Notes under the pieces: model-generated
What the model saw: the letters and a program-made list of their open reading frames with translations, nothing else
Told to the model about the DNA's origin: nothing
Databases searched by the model: none
Translations under genes and position numbers: made by a program
Shown here: positions 52,909-63,935 of the stretch, piece by piece
Layout: each line of letters begins with the position of its first letter
How positions within the stretch are numbered: position 1 is the stretch's first letter
Source: Chamaelirium japonicum
Taxonomy: Eukaryota > Streptophyta > Magnoliopsida > Liliales > Melanthiaceae
Direction of reading: 5' to 3'
Assembly: GCA_947650365.1 (NCBI GenBank)
Contig: CANTAL010000104.1
Location: 186,001 to 250,000 of the forward strand
DNA length: 64,000 nucleotides

Positions 52909-53323
52909 ACGAATGTATCCATTCTAATTCATTCGTACGAATCCATTCTGATTCATTCGTACAATCCATTCTATTTCATTCGTACGATCCATTTGTTACT
53001 CATTCGTATGATCCATTCTAATTCATTCGCACGAATGTATCCATTCTAAATCATTCGTACGATCCATTCTAATTCATTCGTACGATCCATTCTAAATCAT
53101 TCGTACAATCCATTCTATTTCATTCGTACGATCAATTCTAATTCATTAGCACAATCCATTCTAATTCATTCGTACGATCCATTCAAATTCATTCGCACGA
53201 TCCATTCTAATTCATTCGTACAATCCATTCTATTTCATTCGTACGATCCATTCTTACTCATTCGTACGATCCATTCTAATCCATTCATACGATCCATTCT
53301 AGTTCATTCTAATTCATTTGGAC
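52909..53323 (+). repeat. Plus satellite block 67
   Basis: M10 start; one unit with an extra G (CATTTGTTACTC near 52,991); CTAAATCATTCG, GATCAATTC and CATTAGCACAATCC as in blocks 39 and 45, so it is a relative of the 3,150-bp unit. Closes in a single junction, CATTTGGACTAGAATGG. Confidence 0.91.
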
Positions 53324-54046
53324 TAGAATGGATCATACGAATGAATTAGAATGGATCGTATGAATGAATTAGAATGGATACATTCGTGTGAATGAATTAG
53401 AATGGATCGTATGAATGAATTAGAATAGATTTTGTGAATGAATTAGAATTGATCGTACGAATGAATTAGAATGGATACATTCGTGCAAATGAATTAGAAT
53501 GAATTAGAATGGATCGGGCGAATGAATTAGAATGGATCGTACGAATGAATTAGACTGGATCAAATGAATGAATTAGAATGGTTACATTCATGCGAATGAA
53601 TTAGAATGGATCGTACGAATGGATTAGAATGGATCGTACGAATGGATTAGAATGGATACATTCGTGCGAATAAATTAGAATGGATCATATGAATGAGTAA
53701 GAATGGATCGTACGAATAAAATAGAATGGATTGTACGAATGAATTAGAATGGATCGTGGGAATGAATTTGAATGGATCGTACGAATGAATTAGAATGGAT
53801 CGTGCTAATGAATTAGAATTGATCGTACGAATGAAATAGAATGGCTTGTACGAATGATTTAGAATGGATCGTACGAATGAATTAGAATGGATCGTACGAA
53901 TGATTTAGAATGGATACATTCGTGCGAATGAATTAGAATGGAACATACGAATGAGTAAGAATGGATCGTACGAATGAAATAGAATGGATTGTACGAATGA
54001 ATTAGAATGGATTCGTACGAATGAATTAGAATGGATACCTTCGTGC
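53324..54046 (-). repeat. Minus satellite block 68
   Basis: Start of the first 3.1-kb unit: GATTTTGTGAATG near 53,430, a duplicated GAATTAGAATGAATTAG at 53,492, GATTAGAATGG units. Holds the chance open frame 53,859-54,053. Ends at M3. Confidence 0.92.
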
Positions 54047-56459
54047 GATCCATTCTAATTCATTCATACGATCTATTCTAATTCATTCATACAATCCATT
54101 CTAATTCTTTCACACGATCCATTCTAATTCATTCGTACGATCTATTCTAATTCATTCGCACAATCTATTCTATTTCATTCGTACGATCCATTCTTACTCA
54201 TTGGTACCATCCATTCTAATTCATTCGCACGAATGTATCCATTCTAATTCATTCGTACGAATCCATTCTAATTCATTCGTACAATCTATTCTATTTCATT
54301 CGTACGATCCATTCTTACTCATTCGTATGATCCATTCTAATTCATTCGGACGAATGTATCCATTCTAATTTATTCGTACGATCCATTCTAATTCATTCGT
54401 ACGATCCATTCTAATTCATTCGTACGATCCATTCTAATTCATTCATCCGATCCATTCTAATTCATTCGCACGAATGTATCCATTCTAATTCATTCGTACG
54501 ATCCATTCTCATTCATTCGTACGATCCATTCTAATTCATTCGTAAGATCCATTCTAATTCATTCGTACGATCCATTCTAATTCATTCGTACGATCCATTC
54601 TAATTCCTTCGTACGATCTATTCTAATTCATTCATACGATCCATTGTAATTCATTCGTACGATCCATTATAATTCATTCGTACGATCCATTCTAATTCAT
54701 TCGCGCAATCTATTCTAATTCATTCGTACGATCCATTCTATTTCATTCGTACGATCGTTTCTAATTCATTCGCACGATCCATTCTAATTCACTCGCGCAA
54801 TCTATTCTAATTCATTCGCGCGATCAATTCTAATTCATTCGTACGATCCATTCTAATTCTTTCACACGATCCATTCTAATTCATTCGTACGATCCATTCT
54901 AATTCATTCATATGATCTATTCTAATTCATTTGTACGATCCATTCTAATTCATTCGTACGATCCATTCTAATTCCTTCGTACGATCCATTCTAATTCATT
55001 CATACAATCCATTCTAATTCTTTCACACGATCCATTCTAATTCATTCGTACGATCCATTCTAATTCATTCGTGCAATCCATTCTATTTCATTCGTACGAT
55101 CCATTCTTACTCATTCGTACGATCCATTCTAATTCATTCACACGAATGTATCCATTCGTACGAATGAATTAGAATAGATTGTACGAATGAATTAGAATGG
55201 ATCGTACGAAGGAATTAGAATGGATCGTACGAATGAATTAGAATGGATCGTACGAATGAATTAGAATTGATCGTACGAATGAATTAGAATGGATCGTACG
55301 AAGGAATTAGAATGGATAGTACGAATGAATTAGAATGGATATATTCGTGCAAATGAATTAGAATGGATCGTATGAATGTATTAGAATGGATCGTATGAGT
55401 GAATTAGAATGGATCGTACGAATGAATTAGAATGGATCGTATGAATGAATTAGAATGGATCGTGTGAATGAATTAGAATGGATCGGACGAATGAATTAGA
55501 ATGGATCGTACGAATGAATTAGAATGGATCGTACGAATGAATTAGAATGGATCGTATGAATAAATTAGAATGGATACATTCGTCCGAATGAATTAGAATG
55601 GATCATAAGAATGAGTAAGAATGGATCGTACGAATGAAATAGAATAGATTGTACGAATGAATTAGAATGGATCACGCGAATGAATTAGAATGGATCGTAC
55701 GAATGAATTAGAATGGATCGTGCGAATGAATTCGAATGGATCGTACGAATGAATTAGAATGGATACCTTTGTGCAAATGAATTAGAATGGATCGTATGAG
55801 TGAATTAGAACGGATAGTACGAATGAAGTAGAATGGATCGTATGAATGAATTAGAATGGATACATTCGTGCGACTGAATTAGAATGGATCGTATGAATGA
55901 ATTAGAATAGATTGTGCGAATGAATTAGAATGGATCGTACGAATGAATTAGAATGGATACATTCGTGCAAATAAATTATAATGGATCGTACGAATGAATT
56001 AGAATGTATCATAAGAATGGATTAGAATGGATCCTACGAATGGATTTGAATGGATACCTTTGTGCATATGAATTAGAATGGATCGTATGAATGAATTAGA
56101 ATGGATCGTAGAATGGATCGTACGAATGAATTAGAATGAATTAGAATGGATCGTACGAATGAATTAGAATAGATCATAGGAATGAATTAGAATGGATCGT
56201 GCAAATGAATTAGAATGGATACATTCGTGCGAATGAATTAGAATGGATCGGACGAATGAATTAGAATGGATCGTACGAATGAGTAAGAATGGATCGTACG
56301 AATGAAATAGAATAGATCATACGAATGAATTAGAATGGATCATACGAAGGAATTAGAATGGATCGTACGAATGAATTAGAATGGATATATTTGTGCAAAT
56401 GAATTAGAATGGATCGTATGAATGTATTAGAATGGATCGTATGAGTGAATTAGAATGGA
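53350..56459. repeat. 3.1-kb higher-order repeat, copy 1
   Basis: Order: GATTTTGTGAATG run, GATTAGAATGG units, GAGTAAG cassette, M3, 1.1-kb plus block, P1, 1.3 kb of minus units. The marker run near 53,384 returns near 56,507. Confidence 0.88.
54047..55159 (+). repeat. Plus satellite block 69 (3.1-kb unit, copy 1)
   Basis: M3 start. CATTGGTACCATCC, CGTACGAATCC, CGGACGAATG, CGTAAGATCC and CGCGCAATC variants in a fixed order shared with blocks 71 and 73. Closes at P1. Confidence 0.94.
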
Positions 56460-57149
56460 TCGTACAAATGAATTAGAATAGATCGTATGAATGAATTAGA
56501 ATGGATACATTCGTGTGAATGAATTAGAATGGATCGTATGAATTAATTAGAAAAGATTTTGTGAATGAATTAGAACTGATCGTACGAATGAATTAGAATG
56601 GATACATTCGTGCGAATGAATTAGAATGAATTAGAATGGATCGTACGAATGAATTAGAATGGATCAAATGAATGAATTAGAATGGTTATATTCATGCGAA
56701 TGAACTAGAATGGATCGTACGAATGGATTAGAATGGATCGTACGAATGGATTAGAATGGATACATTCGTGCGAATGAATTAGAATGGATCATACGAATGA
56801 GTAAGAATGGATCGTACGAATGAAATAGAATGGATTGTACGAATGAATTAGAATGGATCGTGCGAATGAATTTGAATGGATCGTACGAATGAATTAGAAT
56901 GGATTGTGCTAATGAATTAGAATTGATCGTACGAATGAAATAGAATGGATTGTACGAATGATTTAGAATGGATCGTACGAATGAATTAGAATGGATCGTA
57001 CGAATGATTTAGAATGGATACATTCGTGCGAATGAATTAGAATGGATCATACGAATGAGTAAGAATGGATCGTACGAATGAAATAGAATGGATTGTACGA
57101 ATGAATTAGAATGGATTCGTACGAATGAATTAGAATGGATACATTCGTG
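55160..57149 (-). repeat. Minus satellite block 70 (3.1-kb unit, copies 1-2)
   Basis: P1 start. GATACCTTTGTGCAAATG near 55,762, GATACCTTTGTGCATATG near 56,052, clipped GTAGAATGG near 56,109. Copy 2 begins near 56,460, where the content of block 68 recurs. Ends at M3. Confidence 0.93.
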
Positions 57150-58854
57150 CGATCCATTCTAATTCATTCATACGATCTATTCTAATTCATTCATATAATC
57201 CATTCTAATTCTTTCACACGATCCATTCTAATTCATTCGTACGATCCATTCTAATTCATTCGCACAATCCATTCTATTTCATTCGTACGATCCATTCTTA
57301 CTCATTGGTACGATCCATTCTAATTCATTCGCACGAACGTATCCATTCTAATTCATTCGTACGAATCCATTCTAATTCATTCGTACAATCTATTCTATTT
57401 CATTCGTACGAAACATTCTTACTCATTCGTATGATCCATTCTAATTCATTCGGAAGAATATATCCATTCTAATTTATTCGTACGATCCATTCTAATTCAT
57501 TCGTACGATCCATTCTTATTCATTCGTCCGATCCATTTAAATTCATTCGCACGAATGTATCCATTCTAATTCATTTGTACGATCCATTCTAATTCATTCG
57601 TATGATCCATTCTAATTCATTCGTAATATCTATTCTAATTCATTCGTACGATCCATTCTAATTCATTCATACGATCCATTCTAATTCCTTTGTACGATCT
57701 ATTCTAATTCATTAGTACGATCCATTCTAATTCATTCGTACGATCCATTCTAATTCCTTCGTACGATCCATTCTAATTCATTCGTACGATCTATTCTAAT
57801 TCATTCGCGCAATCTATTCTAATTCATTCGTACGATCTATTCTAATTCATTCGTACGATCCATTCAAATTCATTCGCACAATCCATTCTAATTCATTCGC
57901 GCAATCTATTCTAATTCATTCGCACGATCCATTCTAATTCATTCGTACGATCCATTCTAATTCTTTCACACGATCCATTCTAATTCATTCGTACAATCCA
58001 TTCTAATTCATTCGTACGATCTATTCTAATTCATTCGTACGATCCATTCTAATTCATTCGTACGATCCATTCTAATTCCTTCGTACGATCCATTCTAATT
58101 CATTCATACAATCCATTCTAGTTCTTTCACACGATCCATTCTAATTCATTCGTACGATCCATTCTAATTCATTCGTGCAATCCATTCTATTTCATTCGTA
58201 CGATCCATTCTTACTCATTCGTACGATCCATTCTAATTCATTCACACAAATGTATCCCTTCGTACGAATGAATTAGAATAGATTGTACGAATGAATTAGA
58301 ATGGATCATACGAATGAATTAGAATGGATCGTACGAAGGAATTAGAATGGATCGTACGAATGAATTAGAATGGATCGTACGAATGAATTAGAATAGATCG
58401 TACGAATGAAGTAGAATGGATCGTACGAAGGAATTAGAATGGATCGTACGAATGAATTAGAATGGATATATTCGTGCAAATGAATTAGAATGGATCGTAT
58501 GAATGTATTAGAATGGATCGTATGAGTGAATTAGAATGGATCGTACGAATGAATTAGAATGGATTGTATGAATGAATTAGAATGGATCGTATGAATGAAT
58601 TAGAATGGATCGTGTGAATGAATTAGAATGGATCGGATGAATGAATTAGAATGGATCGTACGAATGAATTAGAATGGATCGTACGAATGAATTAGAATGG
58701 ATCGTACGAATAAATTAGAATGGATACATTCGTCCGAATGAATTAGAATGGATTATACGAATGAGTAAGAATGGATCGTACGAATGAAATAGAATGGATT
58801 GTACGAATGAATTAGAATGAATTCGTACGAATGAATTAGAATGGATACATTCGT
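56460..58854. repeat. 3.1-kb higher-order repeat, copy 2 (shortened)
   Basis: Same order as copy 1 up to the first GAGTAAG/GAAATAG cassette in minus block 72; about 1.4 kb is then absent. Confidence 0.88.
57150..58263 (+). repeat. Plus satellite block 71 (3.1-kb unit, copy 2)
   Basis: Nearly the same length as block 69 (1,114 versus 1,113 bp), offset about 3,104. Private changes include CGTAATATC and CGGAAGAATATATCC. Closes at P1. Confidence 0.94.
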
Positions 58855-58855
58855 G
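58264..58855 (-). repeat. Minus satellite block 72 (shortened copy 2)
   Basis: Only 592 bp where copies 1 and 3 have 1.9-2.0 kb. It passes straight from the first GAGTAAG/GAAATAG cassette to the GAATTCGTACGAATG unit before M3, so about 1.4 kb is missing between two cassette copies. Confidence 0.93.
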
Positions 58856-61140
58856 CGATCCATTCTAATTCATTCATACTATCTATTCTAATTCATTCAT
58901 ACAATCCATTCTAATTCTTTCACACGATCCATTCTAATTCATTCGTACGATCCATTCTAATTCATTCGCACAATCCATTCTATTTCATTCGTACGATCCA
59001 TTCTTACTCATTGGTACGATCCATTCTAATTCATTCGCACGGATGTATCCATTCTAATTCATTCGTACAATCTATTCTATTTTATTTGTACGATCCATTC
59101 TTACTCATTCGTATGATCTATTCTAATTCATTCGGACGAATATATCCATTCTAATTTATTCGTATGATCCATTCTAATTCATTCGTACGATCCATTCTAA
59201 TTCATTCGTACGATCCATTCTAATTCATTCGTCCGATCCATTCTAATTCATTCGCACGAATGTATCCATTCTAATTCATTCGTACGATCCATTCTAATTC
59301 ATTCGTACGATCCATTCTAATTCATTCGTAAGATCCATTCTAATTCATTCGTACGATCCATTCTAATTCATTCGTACGATCCATTCTAATTCCTTTGTAC
59401 GATCCATTCTAATTCATTCGTACGATCCATTCTAATTCATTCGTACGATCCATTCAAATTCATTCGTACGATCCATTCTAATTCATTCGTACGATCCATT
59501 CTAATTCCTTCGTACGATCCATTCTAATTCATTCATACGATCCATTCTAATTCATTCGCGCAATCTATTCTAATTCATTCGTACGATCCATTCTAATTCA
59601 TTCTTAAGATCCATTCTAATTCATTCGCACGATCCATTCTAATTCATTCGCGCAATCTATTCTAATTCATTCGCACGATCCATTCTAATTCATTCGTATG
59701 ATCCATTCTAATTCTTTCACACGATCCATTCTAATTCATTCGTACGATCTATTCTAATTCATTCGTACGATCCATTCTAATTCATTCGTACGATCCATTC
59801 TAATTCCTTCGTAAGATCCATTCTAATTCATTCATACAATCCATTCTAATTCTTTCACACGATCCATTCTAATTCATTCGTACGATCCATTCTAATTCAT
59901 TCGTGCAATCCATTCTATTTCATTCCTACGATCCATTCTTACTCATTCGTACGATCCATTCTAATTCATTCACACGAATGTATCCATTCGTACGAATGAA
60001 TTAGAAAAGATTGTACGAATGAATTAGAATGGATCGTACGAATGAATTAGAATGGATCGTACGAAGGAATTAGAATGGATCGTACGAATGAATTAGAATG
60101 GATCGTACGAATGAATTAGAATGGATTGTACGAAGGAATTAGAATGGATCGTACGAATGAATTAGAATGGATTGTACGAAGGAATTAGAATGGATCGTAC
60201 GAATGAATTAGAATGGATATATTCGTGCAAATGAATTTGAATGGATCGTATGAATGTATTAGAATGGATCGTATGAGTGAATTAGAATGGATCGTACGAA
60301 TGAATTAGAATGGATTGTATGAATGAATTAGAATGGATCGTATGAATGAATTAGAATGGATCGTGTGAATGAATTAGAATGGATCGGATGAATGAATTAG
60401 AATGGATCGTACGAATGAATTAGAATGGATCGTACGAATGAATTAGAATGGATCGTACGAATAAATTAGAATGGATACATTCGTCCGAATGAATTAGAAT
60501 GGATCATACGAATGAGTAAGAATGGATCGTACGAATGAAATAGAATAGATTGTACGAATGAATTAGAATGGATCGTGCGAATGAATTAGAATGGATCGTA
60601 CGAATGAATTAGAATGGATCGTACGAATGAATTAGAATGGATCGTGCGAATGAATTCGAATGGATCGTACGAATGAATTAGAATGGATACCTTTGTGCAA
60701 ATGAATTAGAATGGATCGTATGAATGAATTAGAATGGATCGTATGAGTGAATTAGAATGGATAGTACGAATGAAGTAGAATGGATCATATGAATGAATTA
60801 GAATGGATACATTCGTGCGAATGAATTAGAATGGATCGTATGAATGAATTAGAATAGATTGTGCGAATGAATTAGAATGGATCGTACGAATGAATTAGAA
60901 TGGATACATTCGTGCAAATAAATTAGAATGGATCGTACGAATGAATTAGAATGTATCGTACGAATGGATTAGAATGGATCCTACGAATGGATTAGAATGG
61001 ATACCTTTGTGCATATGAATTAGAATGGATCGTATGAAAGAATGGATTAGAATGGATTAGAATGGATCGTACGAATGAATTAGAATAGATCATAGGAATG
61101 AATTAGAATGGATCGTGCAAATGAATTAGAATGAATACAT
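58855..61140. repeat. 3.1-kb higher-order repeat, copy 3 (partial)
   Basis: Starts at M3, follows the plus block and P1, then the minus run of copy 1 with GATACCTTTGTGCAAATG and GTGCATATG; diverges near 61,140 to an unrelated satellite arrangement. Confidence 0.87.
58856..59991 (+). repeat. Plus satellite block 73 (3.1-kb unit, copy 3)
   Basis: M3 start with CATACTATC. Lacks the CGTACGAATCC unit near its start but has extra CGTACGATCC units later, giving 1,136 bp. Closes at P1. Confidence 0.94.
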
Positions 61141-61891
61141 TAGTGCGAATAAATTAGAATGGATTGTATGAATGAATTAGAATGGATACGAAGGAATTAG
61201 AATGGATCGTACGAAGGAATTAGAATGGACCGTACGAATGAAATATAATGGATCGTACGAAGGAATTAGAATGGATCGTATGAAGGAATTAGAATGGATC
61301 GTATGAATGAATTAGAATGGATATATTCGTGCAAATGAATTAGAATGGATCGTATGAATGAATTAGAATGGATCGTATGAGTGAATTAGAATGGATCGTA
61401 CGAATGAATTAGAATGGATCGTATGAATGAATTAGAATGGATCTTGCGAAAGAATTAGAATGCATTGTATGATTGAATTAGAATGGATCGTATGAATGAA
61501 TTAGAATGGATCGTGCGAATGAATTCGAATGGATCGCATGATCCATTCGAATAGAATGGATCGTATGAATGAATTAGAATGGATCGGGCGAATGAATTAG
61601 AATGGATTGTAGGAATGAATTAGAATGGATCGTATGAATGAATTAGAATGGATCGTATGAATGAATTAGAATGGATCGTGCGAATGAATTAGAATGGATC
61701 GTAAGAATGAATTAGAATGGATCGTACGAATGAATTAGAATGGATCATACGAATAAATTAGAATGGATCATACGAATGAGTAAGAATGGATCGTACGAAT
61801 GAAATAGAATGGATTGTACGAATGAATTAGAAAGGATACATTCATGAGAATGAATTAGAATGGATCGGACGATTGAATTAGAATGGATCGT
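59992..61891 (-). repeat. Minus satellite block 74 (3.1-kb unit, copy 3, then other)
   Basis: Follows block 70 to about 61,140 (GATACCTTTGTGCAAATG near 60,687, GTGCATATG near 61,010), then GATACGAAGGAATTAG near 61,185 and the GCAT palindrome island 61,524-61,551. Slipped GATTAGAATGGATTAGAATG at 61,045. Ends at M6. Confidence 0.93.
61524..61551 (-). repeat. GCAT palindrome island, copy 4
   Basis: Same as 16,213-16,240, with M6 following about 340 bp later; flanks resemble both the 4.8-kb and the 16.2-kb copies. Confidence 0.94.
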
Positions 61892-62822
61892 ACGATTCAT
61901 TCTAATTCATTCGTACGATCCATTCTAATACATTCGTACGATTCATGCTAATTCATTCGCACGATCCATTCTAATTCATTCGTACGATCCATTCTTATTT
62001 ATTCATACGATCCATTCTAATTCATTCGCACAATCCATTCTAATTCATTCGTACAATCCATTCTAATTCATTCGTATGCTCCATTCTAACTCATTCGGTG
62101 GTTCCATTCTAATTCATTCGTACGATCCATTCTAATTCATTCCCACGATCCATTCAAATTTATTCGTATGATCCATTCTATTTCATTCGTACGATCTATT
62201 CTAATTCATTCGCACGAATGTAACCATTCTAATTCATTCATACGATTCATTCTAATTCATTCATATGAGCTATTCTAATTCATTCGTACGATCCATTCTA
62301 ATTCATTCGTACGATCCATTGTTATTCATTCATACAATCTATTTAGATTCATTCGCACAAATGTATCCATTCAAATTCATTCGTACGATCCATTCTAATT
62401 CATTCGTATGATCCATTCTAATTCATTCATACGATCTATTCTGATTCATTCATACAATCCATTCTAATTCTTTCACACGATCCATTCTAATTCATTCGTA
62501 CGATCCATTCTAATTCATTCGTACGATCCATTCTAATTCACTCATACGATCCATTCTAATACATTCATACGATCCATTCTAATTCATTTGCACGAATATA
62601 TCCATTCTAATTCATTCATACGATCCATTCTAATTCATTCATACGATCCATTCTAATTCATTTACACGAATATATCCATTCTAATTCATTCGTACGATCC
62701 ATTCTAATTCCTTCGTACGATCCATTCTAATTCGTTCGTACGATCCATTTTAATTTATTCTAACGATCCATTCGAATTCATTAATTTGATCCATTCTAAT
62801 TCATTCGTACTATCCATTCTAA
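61892..62822 (+). repeat. Plus satellite block 75
   Basis: M6 start, TAATACATTCG and ATTCATGC. Carries CTCATTCGGTGGTTCC near 62,090, TTTAGATTCATTCG near 62,343 (plus form of the GAATCTAAATGG marker) and the CACTCATACG/TAATACATTC cassette near 62,537. Closes in a single junction, TTCTAATGAATTAG. Confidence 0.91.
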
Positions 62823-63935
62823 TGAATTAGAATTGATCGTACGAATGAAATAGAATGGATTGCATGAATGATTTAGAATGGATCGTACGAACGAATTAGA
62901 ATGGATCGTGTGAAAGAATTAGAATGGATTGTATGAATGAATTAGAATGGATCGTACGAATGAATTAGAATGGATCTTACAAATGAATTAGAATGGATTA
63001 GAATGGATTGTGCGAATGAATTAGAATGGATCGTATGAATGAATAAGAATGGTTCGTACGAATGAATTAGAATGGATCGTGCGAATGAATTAGCATGAAT
63101 CGTACGAATGTATTAGAATGGATCTTACGAATGAGTAAGAATGGATTGTACGAATGAAATAGAATGGATTGTACGAATGAATTAGAATGGATACATTCGT
63201 GCGAATGAATTAGAATGGATCGTACGAATTAAATAGAATGGATCATACGAATGAATTAGAATGGATCGTACGAATGACTTAGAATGGATCGTGCGAATGA
63301 ATTAGAATTTATCGTACGAATGAATTAGAATGCATATATTTGTGCGAATGAATTAGAATGGATCGTACGAATGAATTAGAATAGATCGTATGAATGAATT
63401 AGAATGGATCGTACGAATGAATTAGAATGGATCGTGCGAATGAATTAGAATGGATCGTACGAATGAATTAGAATGGATCGTGTGAAAGAATTAGAATGGA
63501 TCGTACGAATGAATTAGAATGGATCGTGCGAATGAATTACAATGGATCGTACGAATGAATTAGAATGGATACATTTGTGCGAATGAATTAGAATGGATCG
63601 TACGAATGAATTAGAATGGATCGTATGAATGAATTAGAATAGATCGTACGAATGAATTAGAATGGATCGTGCGAATGAATTAGAATGGATCGTACGAATG
63701 AATTAGAATGGATCGTACGAATGAACTAGAATGGATACATTCGTGCGAATGAATTAGAATGGATCGTACGAATGAATTAGAATGGATCGTACGAATGAAT
63801 TAGAATGGATCTTACGAATGAATTAGAATGGATCATACAAATGAATTAGAATGGATCGTACGAATGAATTAGAATGGATACATTCGTGCGAATGAATTAG
63901 AATGAATCAGACGAATGAATTAGAAAGGATCGTAC
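62823..63935 (-). repeat. Minus satellite block 76
   Basis: Starts GAATTGATCG, TGATTTAG; CATGAATCGTACG/GTATTAG near 63,093; GAATGAGTAAG/GAAATAG cassette near 63,130; near-consensus units afterward. Ends at M8 mirror, GGATCGTACGCTCGAATG. Confidence 0.91.

Noticed and set aside
53859-54053. Minus-strand open reading frame of 64 codons
   Set aside because: Again periodic satellite translation, open only through GAGTAAG/GAAATAG variants and an inserted CGTACGAATCC unit.
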